A stretch of DNA of 7,474 nt, from the NCBI GenBank assembly GCA_028822675.1, contig JAPKDE010000124.1:1-7474 (forward strand). Reading direction: 5' to 3'. This document shows positions 1 to 6,083 of this stretch, one piece after another (position 1 is the first letter of the stretch; each line of letters begins with the position of its first letter). The notes beneath the pieces were generated by a model, which did no database searches, had not been told where the DNA came from, and saw nothing but the letters and a program-made list of their open reading frames with translations. The translations under genes and the position numbers were made by a program. This stretch comes from Dehalococcoidia bacterium. Lineage in GTDB: Bacteria; Chloroflexota; Dehalococcoidia; UBA3495.

Positions 1-820
1 CGTTGCCGTCACTGTCTATCGCCAGACCCTGAGGCTGGCTGAACTCCCCGTCTCCACTGCCAAATCCCCCCCACTTGAGAAGGAATCTGCCCTGTGGGTC
101 GAAGACCTGGATCCTATGATTGCCTCGATCTGACGAGTAGACGTTGCCCTCATTGTCTATGCTCAGACCCTGAGGCCAATCGAACTCCCCGTCTCCGCCG
201 CCCTCGCTGCCCCACTTGCGCAGGAATCTGCCCTGCGGGTCGAAGACCTGGAGCCTATTGTTGCCTTGATCTGATACGTAGACGTTACCCTCATTGTCTA
301 TGCCCAGACCCTGGGGAAATCTTAACTCCCCATTTCCGCTGCCAGTGTCCCCCCATTTGCGCAGGAATCTACCCTGTTGGTCGAAGACCTGAATCCGATC
401 ATTGCCTCGATCGGACACGTAGATGTTGTCCTCATTGTCTATGCCCAGACCCTGAGGCCACCTGAACTCCCCATCTCCGCTGCCAAAGCCCCCCCACTTG
501 CGCAGGAATCTGCCCTGTTGGTCGAAGACCTGGATCCTATTATTGTCTCGATCCGACACGTAGACGTTGCCGTCACTGTCTATGGCCAATTCCTGGGGCC
601 GGATGAACTCCCCATCTCCGCTGCCCTCGCTCCCCCACTTGCGCAGGAATCTACCTTGTTGGTCAAAGACTTGGATCCGATCGTTGCTACATTCTGACAC
701 GTAGATGTTGCCGGCGTCGTCTAAGACTAGGTGCATGGGCCACCTGAACTCCCCATCTCCACCGCCCCTGGTCCCCCACTTATTCAGGAATTTGACATGA
801 GGACTGTAGACTGTGCTCAT
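1..820 (-). CDS. NHL-repeat beta-propeller protein, 3' end outside window
   Basis: The frame is open from the ATG at 820-818 to the left edge, giving 273 residues with no stop, so the C-terminus is missing. It is almost entirely tandem 47-residue NHL blades, each following the pattern FD.QGRFLRKWG, then GDGEF, PQGL.IDN.GN, VYVSD and NRIQV. Blades begin near 805 (degenerate), 664, 523, 382, 241 and 100, the last cut by the edge. NHL blades form propellers, often six-bladed, that usually bind protein, RNA or ligands rather than catalyse; the role here is unknown. No signal peptide or membrane segment is visible in this part. The start is uncertain: it is the only ATG/GTG/TTG after an in-frame TAG at 916-914, but no clear Shine-Dalgarno precedes it, and the first blade starts almost at once with a poorly conserved SPHVKFLNKWG. 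Confidence 0.85.
   Translation of the reverse strand, partial: MSTVYSPHVKFLNKWGTRGGGDGEFRWPMHLVLDDAGNIYVSECSNDRIQVFDQQGRFLRKWGSEGSGDGEFIRPQELAIDSDGNVYVSDRDNNRIQVFDQQGRFLRKWGGFGSGDGEFRWPQGLGIDNEDNIYVSDRGNDRIQVFDQQGRFLRKWGDTGSGNGELRFPQGLGIDNEGNVYVSDQGNNRLQVFDPQGRFLRKWGSEGGGDGEFDWPQGLSIDNEGNVYSSDRGNHRIQVFDPQGRFLLKWGGFGSGDGEFSQPQGLAIDSDGN
2..805 (-). repeat. Tandem 141-bp repeats encoding NHL blades
   Basis: Units of exactly 141 bp begin, reading the minus strand, at 805, 664, 523, 382, 241 and 100. Conservation is strong at the DNA level as well as in protein: the stretch encoding GRFLRKWG and the stretch encoding GDGEF recur nearly unchanged. The unit at 805 is the most diverged. All differences keep the reading frame. 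Two units carry a run of seven G (coding strand), at 72-66 and 495-489. Confidence 0.9.
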
Positions 821-969
821 CGCTGGCCGAACCGGTCTAAGAAGGTGTCCTGTTTTTCTTCGGGACTTAGCCTTCTCTCTATAGTTATTTTTGGTGATGG
901 TGGTTGCTGGAATCTAGGAATTAGAAAACCTCTTGGCATAAGGACTATCCAGATCGAAGTCCACTTGGT

Positions 970-995
970 GCCACTGATTTTACATCTTCAGTGGC
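970..995. repeat. Inverted repeat, 8-bp arms
   Basis: The arms are GCCACTGA (970-977) and TCAGTGGC (988-995), perfect complements around a 10-nt spacer. No T-run follows on either strand, so it is not an intrinsic terminator. Its place between divergent genes would suit an operator, but this is only inference. Confidence 0.4.
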
Positions 996-1089
996 TAAGA
1001 TGTGCTCGTGCTCCCTTTTCGGAGCAGTCACGGCCAAACTTCAAGCCGATTACAATGCTTGAGGATGTTTGATAACCGTCATAGGAATG

Positions 1090-1095
1090 AGAGGA
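1090..1095 (+). promoter_or_regulatory. Ribosome binding site deciding the amidohydrolase start
   Basis: AGAGGA ends six bases before the ATG at 1102. The earlier in-frame candidates, TTG 1069 and ATG 1087, have no comparably placed site, and neither does the later ATG 1120. Confidence 0.6.
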
Positions 1096-1101
1096 ACGAA
1101 A

Positions 1102-2181
1102 ATGCCTACCAACGGAAGCATGAATACTAGCCCGATTTTGGCGTTTGTCGACTGTGGTATCGACTCCAGTGCTAGTGCGGAAGGAGGCCCAGGTCGTGTG
1201 CCTGCACCTGAACGCCGCGAGGTCATCATTAATGGGAAGCGAGTCAAGACTGTTGATGTCCATGCGCACTGTATCGTTCCGGAGGCCGCAGAGCTGATTA
1301 ATCACTCGCTGGAGGCGCCGGGCCTTCTATGGTCCAATATCAACGACCGCCTGGCACAGATGGATCAAACGGGCGTCGATGTTCAGGCGCTCAGCATAAA
1401 TCCTTACTGGTACGAGGCTGAGCGCGATCCGGTCGCCGAATTCATCCGGATGCAGAACGAGGCCTTGGCTGAATTCTGCGCGTTGCAACCGGATCGTTTC
1501 GTGGCCTTTGCGACCGCGGCACTGCAATATCCTGACCTCGCGGTTGAACAGGTCGAGCAGGCAGCCAAAAAATTAGGCTTCCGTGGCATTGGAGTTGGGG
1601 GTAGCGTCGCCGGTGAAGAACTTTCCGACCCAAAATTCCACCCGTTTTGGTCCAAATGCGAAGAGTTGGGTGTGCTCGTCTTCATGCACCCGCTTGGTAC
1701 CCGCGAATTGGAACCGAGTGGCCGGTTGGCTGGAAGCGGTATCTTGACGAATACAATTGGAAACCCGCTAGAGACCACAATAGCCTTGTCGCATCTTATC
1801 TTCGAAGGAACGCTCGACCGCTTTCCAGGTCTCAAAATTTGCGCCTCGCACGGCGGTGGATTCCTGCCGTCTTATGCCAACCGCTCGGACGCGGTGATCA
1901 CAACCTTCCCAGGCCGGGTCGGGCCATTGCCCAAGAAGAAGCCGACCGAATACATCCGGGGCGGCCAACTGTATTTTGATTCAATCATGTTCACTGACGA
2001 GGGCATGCGGCACCTCATCGCCGAGGCAGGGATTGATCACGTAATCCTCGGGACCGATTACCCGTTCCCATGGAACACCGCTCCGGTCGACCACATCATG
2101 TCGATTCCCGGGCTAAGCGACGAGGACCGGATCAAGATTCTCGGTGGGACTGTGGCGAAACTCCTCGGAATTGAGGGGTAG
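1102..2181 (+). CDS. Amidohydrolase-family (ACMSD-like) metal-dependent hydrolase/decarboxylase
   Basis: A 359-residue protein of the Amidohydro_2 family (COG2159), which includes aminocarboxymuconate-semialdehyde decarboxylase (ACMSD), gamma-resorcylate decarboxylase and 4-oxalomesaconate hydratase. The fold is a TIM barrel with a divalent metal, normally cytoplasmic. The expected ligands are visible: DVHAHC (H54, H56), VFMHPLG (H196), SHGGGFLP (H250) and LGTDYPFPW (D319), in the order and approximate spacing of ACMSD. The enzyme is therefore probably active, most likely decarboxylating or hydrating a (semi)aromatic carboxylate; the substrate cannot be told. ATG 1102 is chosen for its Shine-Dalgarno. 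Roughly 48 residues precede the first barrel strand, rich in Ser, Gly and Pro, which is longer than in ACMSD itself. It converges on the SRPBCC gene with a 41-bp gap and no clear terminator. Confidence 0.85.
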   Translation: MPTNGSMNTSPILAFVDCGIDSSASAEGGPGRVPAPERREVIINGKRVKTVDVHAHCIVPEAAELINHSLEAPGLLWSNINDRLAQMDQTGVDVQALSINPYWYEAERDPVAEFIRMQNEALAEFCALQPDRFVAFATAALQYPDLAVEQVEQAAKKLGFRGIGVGGSVAGEELSDPKFHPFWSKCEELGVLVFMHPLGTRELEPSGRLAGSGILTNTIGNPLETTIALSHLIFEGTLDRFPGLKICASHGGGFLPSYANRSDAVITTFPGRVGPLPKKKPTEYIRGGQLYFDSIMFTDEGMRHLIAEAGIDHVILGTDYPFPWNTAPVDHIMSIPGLSDEDRIKILGGTVAKLLGIEG

Positions 2182-2222
2182 GCGATTGTGGAACAGGTGT
2201 ATTTTCAATCTTTAACGCCAAT

Positions 2223-2735
2223 CTACCCGGCTGTTTCGGGTTCAGTGGTTTCTTTTCCGGCAGTCTCTTCCTCGGCGGTTTCTTTTAATGAATTCATGTG
2301 GCGCAGCACCAGGCGTTCGTAGTGACGCTTCACATAGAACCTGGCTACCAGCCAACCGACAGCGGGCAGCCAATGCATCCGACATTCAATCTCGCCAGAG
2401 TGGGTCATGGTTGTGCTAGCGCCCGATTGGCTGAACACAAACTCCTCTTGCGAGTGGTTCAGCGGCCCTTCAATGTGCCTGAAGGTGATGCGCTCTTCCG
2501 GGTAGAGCATCACCTCTTCCAGGGTTCGGTACATCTTGCGGCCCTCCCGGGACCGAAATTCCATCAGCAGTCGATTGCCGTCGCGCTCAATCAGCGTCTT
2601 GCCCTCTTCTGTGTTAGGGGCTGAGTCGGTAGACCGCTCTCCAAGCTCGGCGTCGCCAAATGAACTGATTAGCTTGAAAACCGCCGAGCGGGTCGCTTGA
2701 ATGGTGACGCTCTGACTTTTTAACTTAACTTTCAT
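2223..2735 (-). CDS. SRPBCC (START/polyketide-cyclase-like) fold protein
   Basis: A 170-residue protein. Its opening strand and helix (VTIQATRSAVFKLISSFGD, about residues 10-28) are typical of the SRPBCC superfamily. A curved sheet follows, including RLLMEF, ERITFRHIEG and TTMTHSGEIEC, and a long C-terminal helix with VGWLVARFYVKRHYERLVLRHM (about 127-147). These helix-grip proteins enclose a hydrophobic pocket and bind or modify lipids, polyketides or aromatics, or act as stress proteins; no specific function can be assigned. The C-terminus is unusual: residues 151-170 are two 10-residue copies, KETAEEETAG and KETTEPETAG. The start is supported by GGAAG (2746-2742), six bases before the ATG. 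TATAAA at 2757-2752 might be its -10, with no convincing -35. It is divergent from the esterase pair and convergent with the amidohydrolase. Confidence 0.75.
   Translation of the reverse strand: MKVKLKSQSVTIQATRSAVFKLISSFGDAELGERSTDSAPNTEEGKTLIERDGNRLLMEFRSREGRKMYRTLEEVMLYPEERITFRHIEGPLNHSQEEFVFSQSGASTTMTHSGEIECRMHWLPAVGWLVARFYVKRHYERLVLRHMNSLKETAEEETAGKETTEPETAG
2226..2285 (-). repeat. 30-bp tandem duplication encoding the acidic C-terminal tail
   Basis: Two in-frame 30-bp units (2285-2256 and 2255-2226) encode KETAEEETAG and KETTEPETAG and lie immediately before the stop codon. They differ at several bases, so the duplication is not brand new. Confidence 0.7.
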
Positions 2736-2783
2736 ATTTATCTTCCACTGTTTTATATTTCACTGTGCAGGGTCCTAGCATTA

Positions 2784-2809
2784 ATACTGGGAGATGATAC
2801 TGGGAGATG
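2784..2809 (+). repeat. Perfect 13-bp tandem direct repeat
   Basis: ATACTGGGAGATG occurs twice with no spacer (2784-2796 and 2797-2809) between the divergent SRPBCC and esterase genes, upstream of the presumed esterase promoter. It could be a slippage duplication or a pair of binding sites. Confidence 0.8.
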
Positions 2810-2873
2810 CCGGGTCTATTCGGCTTGTTAGATGATTGTTTCCCAGAATTGGATCGAATCGGATTTTTTGAAG

Positions 2874-2902
2874 TACACACATGTCCCGGCCACAGATATA
2901 AT
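2874..2902 (+). promoter_or_regulatory. Probable sigma-70-type promoter of the esterase pair
   Basis: A perfect -10 TATAAT (2897-2902) lies 17 bp after TACACA (2874-2879), which matches four of six bases of the consensus -35. Transcription would start near 2909, leaving a leader of about 54 nt before the ATG at 2963. The hexamers are read directly; promoter activity is inferred. Confidence 0.45.
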
Positions 2903-2962
2903 TACCGGCATCAAAAACGGTCCCAAGACGGACACGGACAATCAAGAAACTTTGGAGAGCGC

Positions 2963-3901
2963 ATGGCGACTCAACAAGATTTGGAAGCTTTCTCAACTCA
3001 GGTAACCTGCCCGGATGACTTCGATGATTTCTGGTCTGGCACACTGGAGATGCTGTCCGGGATTTCGCTCAAATCAGTGATTACGGCTGAGCCGATTCGC
3101 AGCAACGAAGATGTCCATGTTTTCCACGTTACCTATCTGAGCCTGGGTGGCCTGGAAATCTCAGCTTGGTATAGCCTGCCCACTAAGGGTGAGGGGCCGT
3201 TTCCGGCCATCGTCAATTTCCCCGGATATAAGTCAGAGCCGCCGGTGCGTCGAGACTGGGGCAAGAAAGGCGTGGCTGTGCTGTCGGTGGCGGTCCGGGG
3301 CAAACTCATGAGTAGTTCGGACTTCAACCCTGGTTATCCCGGCCTACTCACCGCCGGTCTGGAAAGCAAGGAGACCTATGGTTATCGGGGAGTTATTTCT
3401 GACTGTGTGCGGGCAGTGGACTTTCTTCATTCCCGACCGGAGATAGACCCGGAGCGTATCTACGCTTGCGGTAGCAGCCAGGGCGGAGGTCTTACCTTGA
3501 TCACATCAGCCCTACGCCCTGAGATTAAAGCCGGAGTTGCGGGGTATCCCTTCTTGTGCTGCTATCCTGAGGCCATGACCATGTTCCAGTCTTATCCGTA
3601 CGACGAGCTGGCCTGCTACGCCCGAGCTTATCCTGGTGACGAAGAACAGATGCTGGACACTCTGCGCTATTTCGACGCCGTGAACTTTGCCCCCAGGATC
3701 AAGTGCCCCATGGTGGTGGGTATCGCTTTGGATGACGAGGTATGTCCGCCCGAGACCAGTTACGCAGCCTACGACGCTTTGACCGCCCATAAGGAACTCT
3801 GGTTGTTTCCCAACTCTGGACACGGTAACGCCCACGATTATCCCGGCCAAGAGCGGGCCTGGTTGGAAAACCAAATCGGTTTAACGGCGGTTGGCTCATG
3901 A
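2963..3901 (+). CDS. Acetyl xylan esterase / cephalosporin-C deacetylase family alpha/beta hydrolase
   Basis: A 312-residue carbohydrate esterase family 7-like (AXE1, PF05448) serine hydrolase, close to the usual length of about 320. Family members deacetylate xylo-oligosaccharides, cephalosporin C and small esters; the true substrate here is unknown. Landmarks: DDFDDFW near the N-terminus (18-24), GPFPAIVNFPGY (78-89, the Tyr being the usual oxyanion-hole residue), GSSQGGG with nucleophile S172, LDDEVCPP with D258, and NSGHGN with H287. The triad is complete. No signal peptide, so cytoplasmic, as in bacterial CE7 enzymes. ATG 2963 is preferred because GGAGAG (2954-2959) sits just upstream and the family N-terminus begins here; an open extension to 2807 looks non-coding. 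Its stop overlaps the start of the next gene. Confidence 0.88.
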   Translation: MATQQDLEAFSTQVTCPDDFDDFWSGTLEMLSGISLKSVITAEPIRSNEDVHVFHVTYLSLGGLEISAWYSLPTKGEGPFPAIVNFPGYKSEPPVRRDWGKKGVAVLSVAVRGKLMSSSDFNPGYPGLLTAGLESKETYGYRGVISDCVRAVDFLHSRPEIDPERIYACGSSQGGGLTLITSALRPEIKAGVAGYPFLCCYPEAMTMFQSYPYDELACYARAYPGDEEQMLDTLRYFDAVNFAPRIKCPMVVGIALDDEVCPPETSYAAYDALTAHKELWLFPNSGHGNAHDYPGQERAWLENQIGLTAVGS

Positions 3902-4776
3902 GCATCTCAGCGGACCGATTTTGGCGAGAAAACGAGGCAGTCTTGGCTGAGGTGATGCCGCAGCTACAGGTGCAGCGGGATGATTTCTACTCCCAAGAAG
4001 ATTGGGACGTTTACCAATTGCATTACACATCTGCCGACGGTATGTGGCTCTTCTCCTGGTTGTCGGTGCCCAAGGGAAACGGGCCATTTCCAGCCATCGT
4101 CCGCATGCCCGATTACGGCAGCGTACATGACATTGTTTACACGTCGTTGCGCGACCGGGCAGTGGTCATGAACCCCACCTACCGTGGCCAAAGGCAGAGC
4201 GACCATTCGTTCCAGGCCAAGTATCCGGGGCTGCTGACAGAGGGCATTGGTGACCCCGGCTCCTATGTCATGCGCCGGGTATTCGTTGATTTGCTTAGGT
4301 CAGTGGATGTCCTCTACGAACAGAACCTGGCCCGGATAGGGAAGTTGGCTGTGAATGGCGCTGGTCTGGGTGGGTCTCTAGCGTTGGCCGTGGCCGCCCG
4401 ACGCGGCGTGGTGGACGCAGTCGCTGCCAACACACCCATGGCCTTGGGTAATCCAGCTTCTCTCGCGCCAGGGCTGGCCTACCCGCTGGCGGAGTTGGAC
4501 GATTACCTGCGTTTGTATCCGGACCAGCGAGACGCCGTGATCCAGAGCACTGCAGACCTGGACCCGCTCAACACGGCCAGCCATATAATCGCTCCGGTGC
4601 TGCTCAGTGTGGGCATCAACGACACTGGCTCTTGCCCGCTGGCTTTTGGCGAAGAGCTGGCGTCGCTGATCCACCATTGTGACCTCCGCGTTTACCACGG
4701 TGCGTCAGAGGGCGGAGGTCACGAGCACGCCCAGATCCAGCTATCTTGGCTGTCGGACAAGCTGGGATTGGGCTAG
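3898..4776 (+). CDS. AXE1-family hydrolase paralogue lacking the catalytic serine
   Basis: A 292-residue paralogue of the upstream esterase. Shared landmarks: GPFPAIVRMPDY (62-73; GPFPAIVNFPGY upstream), YPGLLTEGIGDPGSY (109-123), RRVFVDLLRSVDVL (126-139), GINDTGSCP with acid D242, and GGGHEH with H275. The nucleophile elbow reads NGAGLGGS (153-160) where the upstream protein has CGSSQGGG, so the catalytic Ser is replaced by Gly156 (codon GGT at 4363-4365). Asp and His are kept. Classical serine esterase activity is therefore unlikely; it may be a regulatory or structural partner, or have another activity. The reading frame is intact, so it does not look like a decaying pseudogene. It starts with ATGA overlapping the upstream stop and has no strong Shine-Dalgarno, pointing to translational coupling. 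Confidence 0.82.
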   Translation: MSISADRFWRENEAVLAEVMPQLQVQRDDFYSQEDWDVYQLHYTSADGMWLFSWLSVPKGNGPFPAIVRMPDYGSVHDIVYTSLRDRAVVMNPTYRGQRQSDHSFQAKYPGLLTEGIGDPGSYVMRRVFVDLLRSVDVLYEQNLARIGKLAVNGAGLGGSLALAVAARRGVVDAVAANTPMALGNPASLAPGLAYPLAELDDYLRLYPDQRDAVIQSTADLDPLNTASHIIAPVLLSVGINDTGSCPLAFGEELASLIHHCDLRVYHGASEGGGHEHAQIQLSWLSDKLGLG

Positions 4777-4827
4777 GCGAATAGGTCAATAAACGACGGC
4801 CACGGCTGGGGTTCAGGGAACTTTGGC

Positions 4828-4836
4828 TGATATAAT
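4828..4836 (+). promoter_or_regulatory. Extended -10 element, probable prfB promoter
   Basis: TGATATAAT is a perfect -10 TATAAT (4831-4836) preceded by the TGn of extended -10 promoters. No recognisable -35 lies 16-18 bp upstream, which extended -10 promoters tolerate. The start point would fall near 4843, giving a leader of about 70 nt. No terminator is visible between the hydrolase pair and this site, so read-through is possible. Confidence 0.45.
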
Positions 4837-4914
4837 TAATTCAGTAGAGAGCCTGAAAATTTGGCCCTTTACCTGACGTACCAACGACGAACTAAATTGG
4901 AGAAAACATTGGCC

Positions 4915-6013
4915 ATGGAGCAATTGAAACAACACCTGTCGACCCTCGACCAAAAGATTGCGTCGTTGGTGGAGCGTCTTTGACCTGGCCAATAAAGAAG
5001 ACTCCATAAGCGTCATGGAGCGCGAGGCAGGCGAGCCTGGTTACTGGGACGACCACCAATCCGCGCAGATGAAAATGCAACAACTGGGCCGCCTGAAGGA
5101 TACCGTGAACCTTTGGCGCGGTCTGGAATCCAGCTCTAAAAACCTGGTTGAACTCACCTCAATGGCCCTGGAAGAGAACGATGCTTCTCTACAGGAGCAG
5201 TTGGAGGTTGAGTCTGCGGACTTGTCCCAACGTCTGGCTAGAGAAGAGATCAACCTAACCCTGTCCGGCCCTTACGATGACCGCCCGGCCATTGTGAGCA
5301 TCCACGCCGGCGCTGGCGGTACCGACGCCCAAGACTGGGCCGAGATGCTGCTGCAGATGTACTGCCAATGGGCTGAGAACGGGAAGCGCCCACTGGATGT
5401 GATGGACCTCTCCTACGGTGAAGAAGCGGGACTCCGTGGCGCGACATTGGAGATTGGCGGAGCCCACGCCTTTGGCTATCTACTGGCAGAGCAAGGCGTC
5501 CACCGGCTGGTGCGACTCTCTCCGTTTGACCCCAACAACCTGCGTCAGACGTCGTTCGCTCAAGTGGAGATTCTGCCCACGTCCGAGGACGACCCTGAGG
5601 TGGAAGTACGCTCGGAAGACATCAAGATGGATACATTCCGGTCTAGTGGCCCCGGCGGACAAAATGTACAAAAAGTGGCCTCCGCAGTTCGGCTGACCCA
5701 CGTCCCCTCCGGCATAGTTGTTACCTGCCAGAACGAGCGTTCGCAGCACCAGAACCGGGAGTTTGCCATTCGCATTCTCAAGGCCAAGCTGTTAGCGCGA
5801 CAGGCCGAGGAAAAGGCCAAACAGGTGGCCAACATGCGGGGCGAACGGTCAGCCAATGAATGGGGCAACCAGATACGAAGCTACGTGCTCCACCCGTACA
5901 AGTCGGTGAAAGACCACCGGACCAACTTGCAGAGCACCAACCCCGACGCGGTATTGGGCGGCGACATTGATAAGTTCATTGAAGCCTACCTGATGTCCAA
6001 AGTTGGCGAATAA
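4915..6013 (+). CDS. prfB: Peptide chain release factor 2, with programmed +1 frameshift
   Basis: RF2 recognises UGA and UAA in the ribosomal A site and triggers peptidyl-tRNA hydrolysis. The zero frame (4915-4983) gives 22 residues and stops at TGA 4981. Skipping T4981 joins it to GAC 4982 and continues to 6013, giving 365 residues, the length of E. coli RF2. Visible motifs: SPF anticodon mimic (202-204, in RLSPFDPNN), GGQ (247-249, in SSGPGGQNVQK), HAGAGGTDAQDW (130-141) and the C-terminal IRSYVLHPYKSVKDHRT. An alternative start is TTG 4909, two codons earlier; GGAG at 4899-4902 is better spaced for it (6 nt) than for ATG 4915 (12 nt). Expression is likely autoregulated through the frameshift. 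It converges on ribBA. Confidence 0.97.
4968..4984 (+). promoter_or_regulatory. prfB programmed +1 frameshift site
   Basis: The slippery CTT (4978-4980) is followed by in-frame TGA and C4984, giving CTTTGAC. The Shine-Dalgarno-like GGTGGAG (4968-4974) sits three bases upstream of CTT, the spacing of the E. coli site (AGGGGG-TAT-CTT-TGA-C). When RF2 is scarce the ribosome pauses at UGA and slips +1, making more RF2. The sequence is read directly; the mechanism is from the known family. Confidence 0.96.
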
Positions 6014-6048
6014 GCCAGCGGACCTATTCCGTGATTCGGATGGCTGGC
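6014..6048 (+). repeat. Imperfect hairpin immediately after prfB
   Basis: Outer arms GCCAGC (6014-6019) and GCTGGC (6043-6048) enclose an inner TCCG/CGGA pair (6028-6031, 6037-6040). It begins directly after the prfB stop codon but has no T-run, so it may stabilise the mRNA end rather than terminate transcription. Confidence 0.4.
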
Positions 6049-6052
6049 CGGA

Positions 6053-6076
6053 CACCAACGTACTTCAACGTTGGTG
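6053..6076. repeat. Inverted repeat, 9-bp arms
   Basis: CACCAACGT (6053-6061) and ACGTTGGTG (6068-6076) are perfect complements around a 6-nt loop. No T-run follows. Confidence 0.6.
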
Positions 6077-6083
6077 GCGCAGT

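Larger units (their letters stand above)
821..1101. other. Divergent intergenic region, NHL gene / amidohydrolase
   Basis: This 281-bp stretch holds no convincing gene. It separates the leftward NHL gene from the rightward amidohydrolase and should carry both promoters. I see no good -35/-10 pair. TACAAT at 1051-1056 is a possible plus-strand -10 but lacks a recognisable -35. Two inverted repeats are present: an 8-bp stem at 970-995 and a 6-bp stem (TGCTCC/GGAGCA) at 1009-1026. Confidence 0.5.

Noticed and set aside
94..697. Plus-strand open frames across the left-hand repeats
   Set aside because: They are antisense to the NHL array. Their Cys/Pro/Arg-rich repeats are the complement of the 141-bp units, while the minus strand gives coherent NHL blades.
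988..1305. Minus-strand frame overlapping the amidohydrolase start
   Set aside because: It has no recognisable domain and is antisense to the well-supported amidohydrolase coding region.
2223..2242. Possible terminator ACCCG/CGGGT at the end of the SRPBCC gene
   Set aside because: The stem is only 5 bp, lies within the coding sequence and stop codon, and has no T-run.
2807..2962. 52-codon N-terminal extension of the first esterase
   Set aside because: It spans the promoter TATAAT and starts in the 13-bp repeat. It has no family similarity, while ATG 2963 has a good Shine-Dalgarno and begins the family domain.
3898..4776. The second hydrolase as a decaying pseudogene
   Set aside because: The frame is intact and well placed in an operon, with Asp, His and fold motifs kept. 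Loss of one residue fits a pseudoenzyme better than decay.
4958..4981. TTG start at 4958 for release factor 2
   Set aside because: It reads the +1 frame ahead of the frameshift. The true N-terminus is in the zero frame from 4915 (or 4909), joined at CTT-TGA-C.
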